Shown one piece after another: positions 41,425 to 50,245 of a stretch of DNA of 64,000 nt (positions are counted from its first letter, which is position 1; the number at the start of each line of letters is the position of its first letter). The notes beneath the pieces are model-generated. The model saw only the letters and a list, made by a program, of their open reading frames with translations. It did no database searches and had not been told where the DNA came from. The translations under genes were made by a program, and so were the position numbers. This DNA comes from Streptomyces massasporeus (GTDB lineage Bacteria; Actinomycetota; Actinomycetes; Streptomycetales; Streptomycetaceae), in contig NZ_BMSE01000001.1 in assembly GCF_014648995.1 (NCBI RefSeq), forward strand, positions 62,001 through 126,000, given 5' to 3'.

Positions 41425-41520
41425 CGCGCCTCACCGGGCAGGTGGGCCGCGCGCGGAACACCCCGATGTGGTTACCCGTTGAACAAGACGTGGGTCCGGA
41501 CAGGACCCGCCCCTGAACCG

Positions 41521-41551
41521 CCCCGGCCGTGATTCCCCCGTCCGGCCGGGG
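41521..41551 (+). terminator. Hairpin downstream of FUSC copy A
   Basis: 8-bp perfect stem CCCCGGCC/GGCCGGGG with a 15-base loop, followed by a pyrimidine-rich stretch; 97 bases after the stop. Confidence 0.5.
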
Positions 41552-41633
41552 CTTCCCTCTGCCCACATGCAAGACGCGCCACCCGGGTACTCGGTCACCT
41601 CTCGCGGAACCACGCGGCCGAGAGGAGCGCAAG

Positions 41634-42662
41634 GTGAGCAGCGCAACGGGCATGAGGGTCGTCGTCACGGGCGCCACCGGCAACGTCGGAACCAGCGTGG
41701 TGCGCCGGTTGTCGGAGGACCCGGAGGTCTCTTCCGTGCTGGGCCTTGCCCGGCGGATCCCCGACTGGTCGCCCCCGAAGACGGACTGGGCCGCCGTCGA
41801 TCTGGCCTCCGAGCGGTCCGATCTGGTGGAGCGGTTCACGGACGCCGACGCGGTGGTCCATCTGGCCTGGGCGTTCCAGCCGACGCACGACCCGGCCGCG
41901 ACCTGGCGCACGAACGTCCTCGGCAGCATGCGCGTCCTCGATGCGGTGGCCACCGCGGGCGTGCCGGCGCTGGTGCACGCCTCGTCGGTCGGCGCGTACT
42001 CCCCCGGCCCGAAGGACGAGGCCGTGGACGAGTCCTGGCCGACGCACGGCTGGCCGGACGCCGCGTACTGCCGTGAGAAGGCCTATCTGGAGCGGGCGCT
42101 GGACACGTTCGAGCGCGACCACCCCGAGACGCGGGTGGTGCGGATGCGGCCCGCCTTCCTCTTTCAGCGGGAATCGGCGAGCGAGCAGCGCCGCATCTTC
42201 GGCGGCCGGTTCCTGCCCGGCCCGCTGGCCCGCCCGGAGTTGCTGCCCTTCCTGCCCGACGTTCCCGGGCTGCGGGTGCAGGCGCTGCACACGGACGACG
42301 CGGCGAACGCGTATCGGCTGGCGCTGCGCTCCGACGTCCGGGGCGCCTTCAACCTGGCGGCCGACCCGCCGGTCGACGCGCGGCTGCTGGGCGAGATGTT
42401 CGACGCGCGTCCGGTGCGGCTGCCCCGCACGGCGGCCCGGTCGGCGATCGCCGCCGCCTGGGGCCTGCATCTGCTGCCCGCCTCCCCGCACCTGTTCGAC
42501 GCGGTGCTGCGGCTGCCGCTGATGGACTGCACGCGTGCCCGCACGGAACTGGGCTGGCGGCCGGAGCACACGGCGCCCGAGGTGCTGGAGGAGTTCCTGC
42601 TGGGCCTGAAGCAGGGGGCGGGGGCGCCCACGGAGCCGATGCGGGGACGCAAGGTGGGCTGA
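41634..42662 (+). CDS. NAD-dependent epimerase/dehydratase-family protein
   Basis: A 342-residue extended SDR. The Rossmann motif is V-T-G-A-T-G-N-V-G (TGxxGxxG), then S-S-V-G-A-Y with a possible catalytic Ser, and Y-C-R-E-K (YxxxK) in the active site. Later parts (D-V-P-G-L-R-V-Q-A-L-H-T-D-D-A-A) suit a sugar-nucleotide or lipid-modifying epimerase. GTG 41634 follows AGAGGAG; the next in-frame ATG is six codons later. No sugar cluster is around it. Confidence 0.88.
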   Translation: MSSATGMRVVVTGATGNVGTSVVRRLSEDPEVSSVLGLARRIPDWSPPKTDWAAVDLASERSDLVERFTDADAVVHLAWAFQPTHDPAATWRTNVLGSMRVLDAVATAGVPALVHASSVGAYSPGPKDEAVDESWPTHGWPDAAYCREKAYLERALDTFERDHPETRVVRMRPAFLFQRESASEQRRIFGGRFLPGPLARPELLPFLPDVPGLRVQALHTDDAANAYRLALRSDVRGAFNLAADPPVDARLLGEMFDARPVRLPRTAARSAIAAAWGLHLLPASPHLFDAVLRLPLMDCTRARTELGWRPEHTAPEVLEEFLLGLKQGAGAPTEPMRGRKVG

Positions 42663-42719
42663 TCCGGGCGGTCTGCGGATTCCCCAGGTATTCCGGGCGG
42701 CCTGAGGGATTTTCCAGGT
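42663..42719. repeat. Two tandem degenerate copies of a ~27-base unit
   Basis: TCCGGGCGG(T/C)CTG... repeats with a 29-base period (42663-42689 and 42692-42719), both ending CCAGGT, just after the epimerase stop. Probably a small duplication; function none known. Confidence 0.6.
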
Positions 42720-42731
42720 GTCAAGACATGC

Positions 42732-42774
42732 CCGAGGGCCGCAGCCGACCCCCACAGCCGGCTGCGGCCCTCGG
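42732..42774. terminator. Strong bidirectional hairpin
   Basis: Perfect 16-bp stem (first arm begins CCGAGGGCCGC) with an 11-base loop, between the convergent epimerase and acidic-protein genes. Confidence 0.88.
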
Positions 42775-42787
42775 TGGGATGCCCTCC

Positions 42788-43060
42788 TCAGGCGGAGGGC
42801 TCGTCAGGCACCGGGTGCTCGGTCTGAACCGTCCCCGAGCGCGGTGCTCCCTGCCGGCCCGTCCCCGCTTCGTCCGTGTCGGGGACGTCGCCGGCGGGCT
42901 CGTCGGGCTCGTCGTCGCGGTGTGTGCCGTCCTCGCCGGTGCCCGTGAAGCGCGGGGCGACCTCCCACGGGTCCTCGCCGTCGTCGGCCTGCTGGTCCGG
43001 CATGTCCCGCGGGATGGGTTCACCGTTCTCGCCGGGTCCTTCGAGGCGGTGGTCGGTCAC
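42788..43060 (-). CDS. Small acidic hypothetical protein
   Basis: A 90-residue very acidic, probably disordered protein (V-T-D-H-R-L-E-G-P-G-E-N-G-E start; many D-D, D-E and P-D pairs). No cysteines, signal peptide or membrane segment. GTG 43060 has AAGGGAG 8 bases upstream, which decides the start over the 43105 option. Small acidic proteins like this are common and unnamed in Streptomyces. It is followed by a strong terminator. Confidence 0.6.
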   Translation of the reverse strand: MTDHRLEGPGENGEPIPRDMPDQQADDGEDPWEVAPRFTGTGEDGTHRDDEPDEPAGDVPDTDEAGTGRQGAPRSGTVQTEHPVPDEPSA

Positions 43061-43121
43061 GGCGTGCTCCCTTCTGTGGTCCGGGCGCCACGCGAGTACC
43101 TCCACGGTGATCGGCGAAACC

Positions 43122-44411
43122 TCAGCGCGGCGTCCGCTCCTGAAGCGCCGTGCGCCAGGCCGGGACCGGGTACTCCGGTGCCGGGTCGGAGCGCCGTCCG
43201 CCGCGGGCGAAGAAGTCGGCGAGCGGCAGGATCGCGGCGCCGACCGTGACCGCGTCGGGCCCGAGCCGGCCGAGGTCGACGCTCACCTTCCCGGCCGGGT
43301 GGCGCAGTGCGTACGACATGGCGTGGCGGCGTACGGCGGGCAGGAAGCGGGAGCCGAGCGCCAGCCCCGCCCAGCCGCCGATGAGGATGCGCTCCGGCTG
43401 GAAGAGGTTGATCAGGTCGGACAGACCCGCCCCGAGGTACTCGGCGGTCTCCTCCAGGACGGCCAGCGCGACGGGGTCGGCGGCAGCGCCCTCGGAGGGG
43501 TAGGCCGCGGCGAGCATCGTGGTGAGGGCGGTCTCCTCATCGGTGCCGTCAGGGACGCGTCCGCCCTCCTCCCGCCAGCGGGCGAGCAGCGACTCGGCGC
43601 CCGCGTACGCCTCCAGACAGCCGAGCGCCCCGCACCGGCAGCGGCGGCCCCGCACGCGTACGGTCAGGTGCCCCCACTCGACCGCGCGGCCCTGCTCCAC
43701 GTCGGGGGTGACGAGGCTGGCGCCGACGCCGGAGCCGAACAGCACCACGACGGCGTTGCGGGCGCCGCGTCCGGCGCCGAACCACATCTCGGCCTGGCCC
43801 AGCGTCTTGGCGCCGTTGTCGATGAAGTACGGGACGGTGTCCGGCAGCGGGGAACCGGCGCGCAGCAGCGCCTCCAGCGGGACGGCGTCCCAGCCGATGG
43901 TCTGCCCGTGCACGAGCGCGCCGCGGTCTCCGGTGCGCTCGACGATGCCGGGGACGCCGATGCCGACGCCGAGGAGCCGCTCGGGCGCGAGGCCGGCGGT
44001 GTCCAGCACCTCGGCGATGCCGTGGCGGATGTGGTCGACGATGGCCTCGACCTCGTACCGCTGCGGGGACAGCGGGCGCTCGACGCGGGCGAGTTCGGTG
44101 AGGGTGAGGTCGAAGAGCTCGACGCGGACCCGGGTCTCGCCGACGTCGACGCCGATCATGTGGCCGCTGCCGGGCGCGACCCGCAGCAGGGTGCGCGGGC
44201 GGCCCCCGTCGGAGTCGACGCTGCCGGCCTCCTCGACGAGCCCGTCGGCGACGAGATCCGCGACGACGTTGCTGACGGAACCGGAGCTCAGGCCGGTCGC
44301 CGGTCCGAGTTCGAAGCGGCTGAGCGGGCCGTCGAAGTAGAGCCTCTGCAGCACGGCCGTGCGGTTGGCCCGCCGGAGATCGCGTACCGTGCGCCCGTTC
44401 CGCGCCGCCAT
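43122..44411 (-). CDS. ROK-family transcriptional regulator
   Basis: A 429-residue ROK repressor. A winged HTH (S-R-F-E-L-G-P-A-T-G-L-S-S-G-S-V) spans about 30-50, followed by a sugar-kinase-like ROK domain with an ATPase-like D-V-G-E-T-R motif, G-I-G-V-P-G, and the zinc motif C-R-C-G-A-L-G-C-L-E. Such regulators respond to sugars (often N-acetylglucosamine or xylose derivatives). No sugar genes touch it; it may act at a distance. Its upstream gap has the near-palindrome TCACGATGTGA (44493-44503), a possible autoregulatory site. Confidence 0.92.
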   Translation of the reverse strand: MAARNGRTVRDLRRANRTAVLQRLYFDGPLSRFELGPATGLSSGSVSNVVADLVADGLVEEAGSVDSDGGRPRTLLRVAPGSGHMIGVDVGETRVRVELFDLTLTELARVERPLSPQRYEVEAIVDHIRHGIAEVLDTAGLAPERLLGVGIGVPGIVERTGDRGALVHGQTIGWDAVPLEALLRAGSPLPDTVPYFIDNGAKTLGQAEMWFGAGRGARNAVVVLFGSGVGASLVTPDVEQGRAVEWGHLTVRVRGRRCRCGALGCLEAYAGAESLLARWREEGGRVPDGTDEETALTTMLAAAYPSEGAAADPVALAVLEETAEYLGAGLSDLINLFQPERILIGGWAGLALGSRFLPAVRRHAMSYALRHPAGKVSVDLGRLGPDAVTVGAAILPLADFFARGGRRSDPAPEYPVPAWRTALQERTPR

Positions 44412-44528
44412 GTGACTCCCCTCGCATCCCCTGTCCGACCTGCAACATACCGTCGGGGCCGGGCGCGGCGCGACATTCCTCCACCCCTTATTTCACGATG
44501 TGAGCTAACAGGCGGCCGAGCGGGCGGG

Positions 44529-45491
44529 TCAGGCGGCCTCCGCGATCTCGTCCAGGGCCGCGACGAGCTCCGGGGCGACCCTCTTCTGCACCCAGCGCCG
44601 CTGCTCCTCGCCGGCCTCGCGGGGAACCGTCTCGGTGAGCATGATCAGGTACAGGTAGGCGCGGTAGAGCGCGAGGCGCAGCCGGGCTGCGGTGTCGAAG
44701 CGGGCTCGTCCCCCGGCCTCCCGGTAGCCCGCGAGGAACTCCTCGTCCTTCCTGATGTCGCCGAGGAGCGCGAGGGAGACGAAGTCGGCCAGGGGGTCGC
44801 CCCAGAACATGCGCTCCCCGTCGATGAGGCCTCCGATCCGCGCCTCTCCGCCCGTGCGGTCGACGAGGATGTTGCCCCGCCACAGGTCGAAGTGGACGAG
44901 ACAGGGGTCGGTGACCTCGTCGAGGGCGCCGTACGCGGACGCGGCGGTACGGGCCACCTCGTCGACGGGACGGGGCAGCCGGGCCCCGTAGCGCCGGGCG
45001 TCGTCGAGAACGGCGTCGAACATCGCCGTGAACGCGGTGCGCCAGTCGGCGGCGAGTGGGCCGAGGGCGCCGGAGGGGTAGCCGAAGCCAGGGCCCGTCA
45101 CCCGGTGCAGGCGGGCCACCTGGCGTCCCAGTTCCGCGCGCAGGGTCATCTGCTCCGTGTCGGTGAGCGTGCCGTCCCACGGCTCGCCCGGGACGGCCGT
45201 CATCAGCAGGAAGTCGTCCCCCGCGGACACCTCGTGGGGTGCGGGGACCGCGACCCTCGCGGCCGAGCGGTAGAACTCGGCCTCCGAGACGAGCAGCCGC
45301 TTCTCGTGCCGCAGCCCGGGGACGGCCGCGGCGGGCGGGACCTTCAGCACGTAGCGGCCGCCGTCGGTGAGGCGGAGCTCCTCGACGGTGTTGTACGTGC
45401 CGCCGGCCAGCGGGGCGAGGTGGGCGAGGCGGCCGGGGTCCAGGCCCGCCGCCGCCAGGACGTGCCGGGCCCGTTCCCAGGAGTCCACCAC
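44529..45491 (-). CDS. Aminoglycoside-phosphotransferase-family kinase
   Basis: A 320-residue APH/choline-kinase-fold protein. The catalytic Brenner motif reads V-H-F-D-L-W-R-G-N-I-L-V, and the metal-binding DxD-type site lies in G-L-I-D-G-E-R-M-F-W-G-D-P. An N-lobe Lys (Y-V-L-K-V-P) fits ATP binding. The substrate could be an antibiotic, a sugar or a metabolite; in Streptomyces most such genes are not resistance genes. It ends 117 bases from the ROK gene and is transcribed in the same direction as the CYP102-like gene 30 bases upstream, perhaps in one transcript. Confidence 0.85.
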   Translation of the reverse strand: MVDSWERARHVLAAAGLDPGRLAHLAPLAGGTYNTVEELRLTDGGRYVLKVPPAAAVPGLRHEKRLLVSEAEFYRSAARVAVPAPHEVSAGDDFLLMTAVPGEPWDGTLTDTEQMTLRAELGRQVARLHRVTGPGFGYPSGALGPLAADWRTAFTAMFDAVLDDARRYGARLPRPVDEVARTAASAYGALDEVTDPCLVHFDLWRGNILVDRTGGEARIGGLIDGERMFWGDPLADFVSLALLGDIRKDEEFLAGYREAGGRARFDTAARLRLALYRAYLYLIMLTETVPREAGEEQRRWVQKRVAPELVAALDEIAEAA

Positions 45492-45521
45492 CGTGTGCCC
45501 ACCCCTCCCCTGCCGTTTCGG

Positions 45522-48500
45522 TCAGCCGGCCGCGTACACGTCCTCGACGTAACGCCCGTCCGCGATCAGGCCGTCGAGCCACTGCTCGGCGGTGACCTCG
45601 TCCGTGCCGTCGACGGCCTGCGTGTGCTTGCGGAACAGCGTACGGAACGCCTCCCGCACCCCGGGCGCCATTCGGGAACCGTCTCCGCAGACGTACACCC
45701 GCGCCCCGGCGTCCAGCAGGGCCCACACCTCTGCCGCCTCGGCGGCGATCCGGTGCTGCACGAACCGCACCTCGCCCTCGGGGGTCTCGCTGAAGGCGGG
45801 GCGAAGGGACACGGCACCGGCGGCCTCGGCGGCGCGCAGTTCCTCGGCGTGCAGGAAGTCCGCGTCGGGGGCGTCGCAGCCGAAGTAGCACAGGGCCGGG
45901 GCGAGTTCGGTGCCCGCCGCGACGGCCGCCGTGCGGTCGGCGACGACGCCGCGGAACGGCGCGAGGCCGGTGCCCGCCGCGACCATGACGACCGGCGCCG
46001 AGTCGGTGGTGACGTCGATGCGGAAGGCGTCCCGGCAGGGCTGCACGCGTGCGTACACGGTGTCGCCGGGCTCGACGGTGGTGAGGTGGCCGGAGCCGGT
46101 GCCCCGGTAGACGCCCCGGCCGGAGCGGGCGGGTGCCTCCAGCAGCGAGACCATCAGGTCCACGTGGCCCGGATCGACGGCGGGCGAGGAGGAGACGGAG
46201 TAGTGGCGCGGGCGCAGCGGGGTGAGGAGGTCGAGGAGCCGCGGCCAGTCCAGGGCGCCGCGCAGGGCCGGGTGGTCCTCCAGGATCTCCACGAGGGTGC
46301 GCGGGTCGTCGCCGAGGGCGGCCAGGGCCGCTCGCTCCGGCGGGCACGGGTTGGCGGCGGCGAGCGCGGCCAGCTGCCCGGCGCTCGGGCGCTCCTGCAG
46401 CTCCACGTGGTGGGTGAGGAGCTGCCGTACCGTCACGGGCCGGTCCACGGCGATGCCGTCGCGGCGCGGGCGGGTGGCGCGGATGTCCAGGACCGTGTCG
46501 AGGTCGACGCCGAGCGCGGTGGCGGCGCGCGTGACGAGGTCCGGGGCGTTGGCGGGGAGCACGGTGAGGTGGTCGGCGGTGCGGTAGGTGACGCCGTCCG
46601 GCAGCGCGACGCGGACGAACCGCTTGCGGCGCGCGTAGCCGGGCGCGGTGAGGTCGCGGGCTTCGGTGACGCGCATGGGGACGAGTCCGTGCCGTTCGGC
46701 GAGCGCGTCCAGCGGCCCGCCGGTCACGGTGCGGACCTCGTAGGCGGTGGCGGGCTCGGGCTCCGGGGTGGTGGCGTCCGGGTCGCCGAAGCGCTCCAGG
46801 AGGGCGCCGCGCAGGGAGGCCGTGAAGGCGCGGACGGTGCCGGTGAGGTCGCCGGAGGCGTCGGCCGCGGCACGCTCCAGCAGGCGGCCGGCGCCGGACG
46901 CGGCGAGCCGCTCGTCGATGCGGGTGGGGACGTGCTGGTAGGTGGCGGCCCAGTTGCGGTCGCCGACGCCGAGGACGGCGTACGTCACGCCGGACAGGTC
47001 GTGGGTCTCCTCCAGCCGGGCGGCGAAGGCGGTGGAGTCGTCGGTGGGGCGGCCGTTGTAGGAGGCGGCGGTGATGACGACGGGCCGGTCGGTGGGCAGG
47101 CCGTCCGCGTAGGCGTCGAGCGGGGCCACCTCCGTGTCGCAGCCGATCGCGGCGGCCTCGTCGGCGAGCTGCGCCGCGACGTCGCGGCAGGTGCCGTAGT
47201 TGCTGCCGTGCAGGAAGAGCGCGGCCGTGCCGGGGCGGACGCGGGAAGGGAGGTCCTGCGGCTCGGCCGACTCCGAGTCCTGGGCCGGGGCGGCACCGGG
47301 CAGCGGCGTGTGGACGCGGTCGGCGGCGGTGCGCGGCGCGAGCGCGAGGGTGAAGCCCTCGGGCTTGAGGGTGAGGGTCTCCTTGACCGTGAGCCGGTAG
47401 TCGGCGTGGTCGCTCAGCCGGTAGCGGTGGACGAGCATGGCCAGCAGCATGGTCGCCTCGTGCAGCGCGAACTGCCGTCCGATGCAGGCGCGCTCGCCGG
47501 TGCCGAACGGTTTGAAGGCGTGCACCGGGCGCTCCGCCTCGGCCTCGGCCGTGAAGCGGGAGGGGTCGAACAGCTCGGGGTTGTCGCCCCACACGGACTG
47601 CCGGTGCAGCATCGGGGTGAGGACCAGGGCGGACTGCCCGGCGCGCAGCGGGATGCGCCCGCCGAGCAGGGTGTCCTCGCGGGCCTGCCGGGAGAAGACG
47701 GCGGCCGTGGGCCACAGGCGCAGGGCCTCGTTGAGGACCTGGCGGGTGTAGGTCAGCCTGCCGACCTCGTCGTAGGTCGGCTCGGGGTCGGCCGCGTCGC
47801 CCCACAGCTCGTCGACCTCGCGCTGCACCAGTTGGAGGGCCGTGGGGTGCTTGGCGAGGTAGTACAGCGCGAAGGACATCGCGCCGGAGGTGGTCTCGTG
47901 GCCGGCGATCAGGAACGTGATGACCTGGTTGCGGATGTTGGCGGTGTCGAGCGTGGTGCCGTCGGCCGGGTGCTCGGCGGTGAGCATCAGGCCGAGGAGG
48001 TCGTCGGCGTCGCTCTGGTCGGTGCCGGTGCGCGCGGCGATGACGTCGTCGACGACGCGGGCCAGGTAGGCGGAGTCGTCGCGGAAGGCCGCGTCCTGCG
48101 CCGCGTAGTCCTGGCCCGGGACGCGCGCCAGGCGGGTCATGCTCCACTCCAGGCAGCGGACCATCGACTCGACGAAGGGGTGCGGCTCGGCCCGCTCGAA
48201 GGAGCCGAAGTCGTAGCCGAAACCGGCGAGTCCGATGGTGTCGAGCGTCATGCGGGTCATGTCGTCGGGCACGTTCACCGGCTGCCCGGCGCGGGCGTCG
48301 CGGTCCCAGGACGCGATGAGCCGGCGGGCCACCTTCAGCATCACCGGGTGGTAGGTGCGCATCGAGCCCAGCGCGAAGGCGGGCATCAGGATGTCGTGCG
48401 CCTTGGCCCAGTTGGGCTCGTCGTTGTACGCGGTGAACAGGCCGTCGGCGGCGAACTCGCGGACGTTCTCCAGACCGGGCCCGATGTGCTTGGCGAACCG

Positions 48501-48713
48501 CTGCTCGTCCGCGAGGTCGGCCACGAGGTCCAGGTCGCCCACGAACAGGGTGTCCCGCCCGTACAGCCGCCGCACGAACACGGGCCCGTGCTCGCGCATC
48601 AGGTCCATGGCCTGCTGGATGGGCGCGCCGCCGGGTCCGGTGGCGGTGATGTCGGCGACGGGGACCCCGGGGAGGGTGTCGGCGGTCAGGGGAGGCTGTC
48701 CGGTGGGGGGCAT
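45522..48713 (-). CDS. CYP102-type P450 fused to NADPH-P450 reductase
   Basis: A 1063-residue self-sufficient fatty-acid hydroxylase of the P450-BM3 kind. The haem domain (1-470) has I-helix A-G-H-E-T-T-S-G, K-helix N-E-A-L-R (ExxR), and F-G-T-G-E-R-A-C-I-G-R with Cys410. A linker leads to a flavodoxin-like FMN domain (H-G-S-N-Y-G-T-C-R), an FAD domain (R-H-Y-S-V-S-S-S-P) and an NADPH domain (V-M-V-A-A-G-T-G-L-A-P-F). It probably hydroxylates medium- and long-chain fatty acids subterminally. ATG 48713 has only a weak ribosome site. It is divergent from a PAS-LuxR regulator. Confidence 0.95.
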   Translation of the reverse strand: MPPTGQPPLTADTLPGVPVADITATGPGGAPIQQAMDLMREHGPVFVRRLYGRDTLFVGDLDLVADLADEQRFAKHIGPGLENVREFAADGLFTAYNDEPNWAKAHDILMPAFALGSMRTYHPVMLKVARRLIASWDRDARAGQPVNVPDDMTRMTLDTIGLAGFGYDFGSFERAEPHPFVESMVRCLEWSMTRLARVPGQDYAAQDAAFRDDSAYLARVVDDVIAARTGTDQSDADDLLGLMLTAEHPADGTTLDTANIRNQVITFLIAGHETTSGAMSFALYYLAKHPTALQLVQREVDELWGDAADPEPTYDEVGRLTYTRQVLNEALRLWPTAAVFSRQAREDTLLGGRIPLRAGQSALVLTPMLHRQSVWGDNPELFDPSRFTAEAEAERPVHAFKPFGTGERACIGRQFALHEATMLLAMLVHRYRLSDHADYRLTVKETLTLKPEGFTLALAPRTAADRVHTPLPGAAPAQDSESAEPQDLPSRVRPGTAALFLHGSNYGTCRDVAAQLADEAAAIGCDTEVAPLDAYADGLPTDRPVVITAASYNGRPTDDSTAFAARLEETHDLSGVTYAVLGVGDRNWAATYQHVPTRIDERLAASGAGRLLERAAADASGDLTGTVRAFTASLRGALLERFGDPDATTPEPEPATAYEVRTVTGGPLDALAERHGLVPMRVTEARDLTAPGYARRKRFVRVALPDGVTYRTADHLTVLPANAPDLVTRAATALGVDLDTVLDIRATRPRRDGIAVDRPVTVRQLLTHHVELQERPSAGQLAALAAANPCPPERAALAALGDDPRTLVEILEDHPALRGALDWPRLLDLLTPLRPRHYSVSSSPAVDPGHVDLMVSLLEAPARSGRGVYRGTGSGHLTTVEPGDTVYARVQPCRDAFRIDVTTDSAPVVMVAAGTGLAPFRGVVADRTAAVAAGTELAPALCYFGCDAPDADFLHAEELRAAEAAGAVSLRPAFSETPEGEVRFVQHRIAAEAAEVWALLDAGARVYVCGDGSRMAPGVREAFRTLFRKHTQAVDGTDEVTAEQWLDGLIADGRYVEDVYAAG

Positions 48714-48793
48714 GACGCGGCAACTGCCTTTCGCGGTACGGAAGTACTGTGCTCCAGCGTGATCCACCGCGCCCGGGAGGCGGTGCCGCGGCC

Positions 48794-48809
48794 CTACATG
48801 ATTGTGTAG
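48794..48809. promoter_or_regulatory. Inverted repeat before PAS-LuxR gene
   Basis: CTACA-6-TGTAG overlaps the candidate GTG start of the regulator at 48809. It may be the operator by which the CYP102-like and luxR genes are controlled, though the arms are short. Confidence 0.4.
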
Positions 48810-49540
48810 TGCGAGCAGATGCGCCGCTCTTGCGCGGGAGTGGCCCGGCGTGGCAGGAGAGGCTCGTGGACCTGGCCCGGCAGGAGGCCGTGACGTGGCG
48901 CAACCGCGCCCTGCTGCTGTTCGACCGGGTCGCGATGCCGGTCGCGGTGTGCGACGTGTACGGGGCGGTGCTGCTGGCCAATCCGGCGATGGCCGCGGAG
49001 TGCGGTACGACGCCGGGGCGGCTGCGCGGCCGTGACGTGCTGGACCTGTTCAGCCCGCGGGAGGCCACGCAGGTGGAGCGCATCGCCGAGGCCCTGCGGC
49101 TGCGCCACCGCTCGCGCTACCAGGTGTCGGTGCGCTGGCGGGCCCCCGGCGGTGTGGAGCGCCACGGCGAGCTGACGGCGGACCCGGTCAGCGACTCGGC
49201 GCAGGACACCCCGGCCCTGCTGGTGATGCTCCGGGTGGATGCCGAACCGGCCCCCTCCCCCACCGCACCCGCCGGACAGGCCCGGGTCACACCGATGGAG
49301 GCCCGCGTCCTGGCCCTGCTGGCCGCCGGCGCCACCACGGCCCGGGCCGCCCGCGAGACGGCTCTCACCACGGACGGCGTCACCTACCACCTGCGCCGGC
49401 TGTCGTCCCGCTGGGGCGCGTCCAACCGCACGGAACTGGTGGCCCGGGCCTACGCGCTCGGGGTGCTCAGGGCCGGGGTCTGGCCGCCGGAGGTCTCGGA
49501 GGTCCGGCATGACCGGGAGACCCCGGACGACGAGGCCTGA
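48809..49540 (+). CDS. PAS-LuxR-type transcriptional regulator
   Basis: A 243-residue regulator. A PAS domain (about 38-150: A-M-P-V-A-V-C-D-V-Y-G-A-V-L-L-A-N-P) precedes a LuxR/FixJ-like HTH at about 165-225 (V-T-P-M-E-A-R-V-L-A-L-L-A-A-G-A and T-D-G-V-T-Y-H-L-R-R-L). It resembles PAS-LuxR regulators of polyene clusters in layout, but here it faces the CYP102 fusion gene and most likely controls fatty-acid oxidation. The start is uncertain: GTG 48809 lacks a ribosome site and GTG 48866 (after GGAGAGG) is an alternative. Confidence 0.85.
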   Translation: MRADAPLLRGSGPAWQERLVDLARQEAVTWRNRALLLFDRVAMPVAVCDVYGAVLLANPAMAAECGTTPGRLRGRDVLDLFSPREATQVERIAEALRLRHRSRYQVSVRWRAPGGVERHGELTADPVSDSAQDTPALLVMLRVDAEPAPSPTAPAGQARVTPMEARVLALLAAGATTARAARETALTTDGVTYHLRRLSSRWGASNRTELVARAYALGVLRAGVWPPEVSEVRHDRETPDDEA

Positions 49541-49593
49541 GGGAAATCCGCTGGCCCCTCGCGTCACGGCTGTCTAATCTGACCTGACCCCGA

Positions 49594-49614
49594 AAACCTA
49601 GGACCCCTAGGTTT
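49594..49614. promoter_or_regulatory. Operator upstream of FBP gene
   Basis: Perfect 9-bp inverted repeat AAACCTAGG-3-CCTAGGTTT, 26 bases before the GTG start. A candidate -10 box (TCTAAT, 49573-49578) precedes it, so a bound repressor would sit just downstream of the promoter. Confidence 0.8.
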
Positions 49615-49640
49615 CGTGACGATCACTCTCAGGAGCCCCC

Positions 49641-50135
49641 GTGCAACCGCTCACCGAGCAGGACATCCGCGCCTCCTTCATCAACTGCTCCAAGGGCGAG
49701 GCCAAGCGCCTGGCCGTGCCCCGGGACCTCGGCGAGCGCCCCTGGGGCGATCTCGACTTCCTCGGGTGGCGGGACCCGGGGGCGCCCGACCGGAGCTATC
49801 TGGTGACCGAGCGGGCAGGGCGGCTCGTCGGCGTGTCGATGCGGTTCCAGGCCGCGCAGCGCGGGTTCCTGCACCGCAGCATGTGTTCGCTGTGCCTGAC
49901 GACGCACCCGCGGGGCGGGGTCGCACTGATGACGGCACGGAAGGCGGGGGCGGCCGGGCGCGAGGGCAACTCCGTCGGGGCGTACATGTGCACCGACCTC
50001 GCCTGCTCCCTGTACATCCGCGGGAAGAAAGCGCTCGAGGCCGGGTCCCGGTTCGAGGAGAGCCTCACCGTGGAGGAGCAGATCGAGCGCACCGCGGGCC
50101 ATCTGGCCGCCTTCCTCGACAAGGTGTACGCCTGA
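49641..50135 (+). CDS. FBP-domain (EF-G-binding, FusB-like) protein
   Basis: A 164-residue protein of the FBP family with the treble-clef zinc finger of fusidic-acid-resistance protein FusB/FusC. The zinc site has C-S-L-C and, 34 residues later, C-T-D-L-A-C, with an R-G-K-K basic tail. FusB-type proteins bind EF-G and release it from the ribosome, rescuing translation from fusidic acid. GTG 49641 has CAGGAG upstream. It is the only gene on its transcript, and a strong operator just upstream implies tight, probably drug- or stress-responsive control. Confidence 0.87.
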   Translation: MQPLTEQDIRASFINCSKGEAKRLAVPRDLGERPWGDLDFLGWRDPGAPDRSYLVTERAGRLVGVSMRFQAAQRGFLHRSMCSLCLTTHPRGGVALMTARKAGAAGREGNSVGAYMCTDLACSLYIRGKKALEAGSRFEESLTVEEQIERTAGHLAAFLDKVYA

Positions 50136-50245
50136 TCCCTTCGGTCGCCCGTGGTTTGCCCCGGCGCTAACGTCCTTCATGAGCGTCCTTCATGGATGTG
50201 TTCGACGGATGCGTTCGATGCGCCGGGAAGGGGAACAGCCCGAGG

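Noticed and set aside
44493..44503. TCACGATGTGA near-palindrome as ROK operator
   Set aside because: Four-base arms are too short to claim as a separate site; mentioned with the ROK gene only.
42876..48809. 1977-residue open frame on the + strand
   Set aside because: It is a mirror of the ROK, kinase and P450-reductase genes on the minus strand; its protein is low-complexity Gly/Ala/Val/Arg without any domain.
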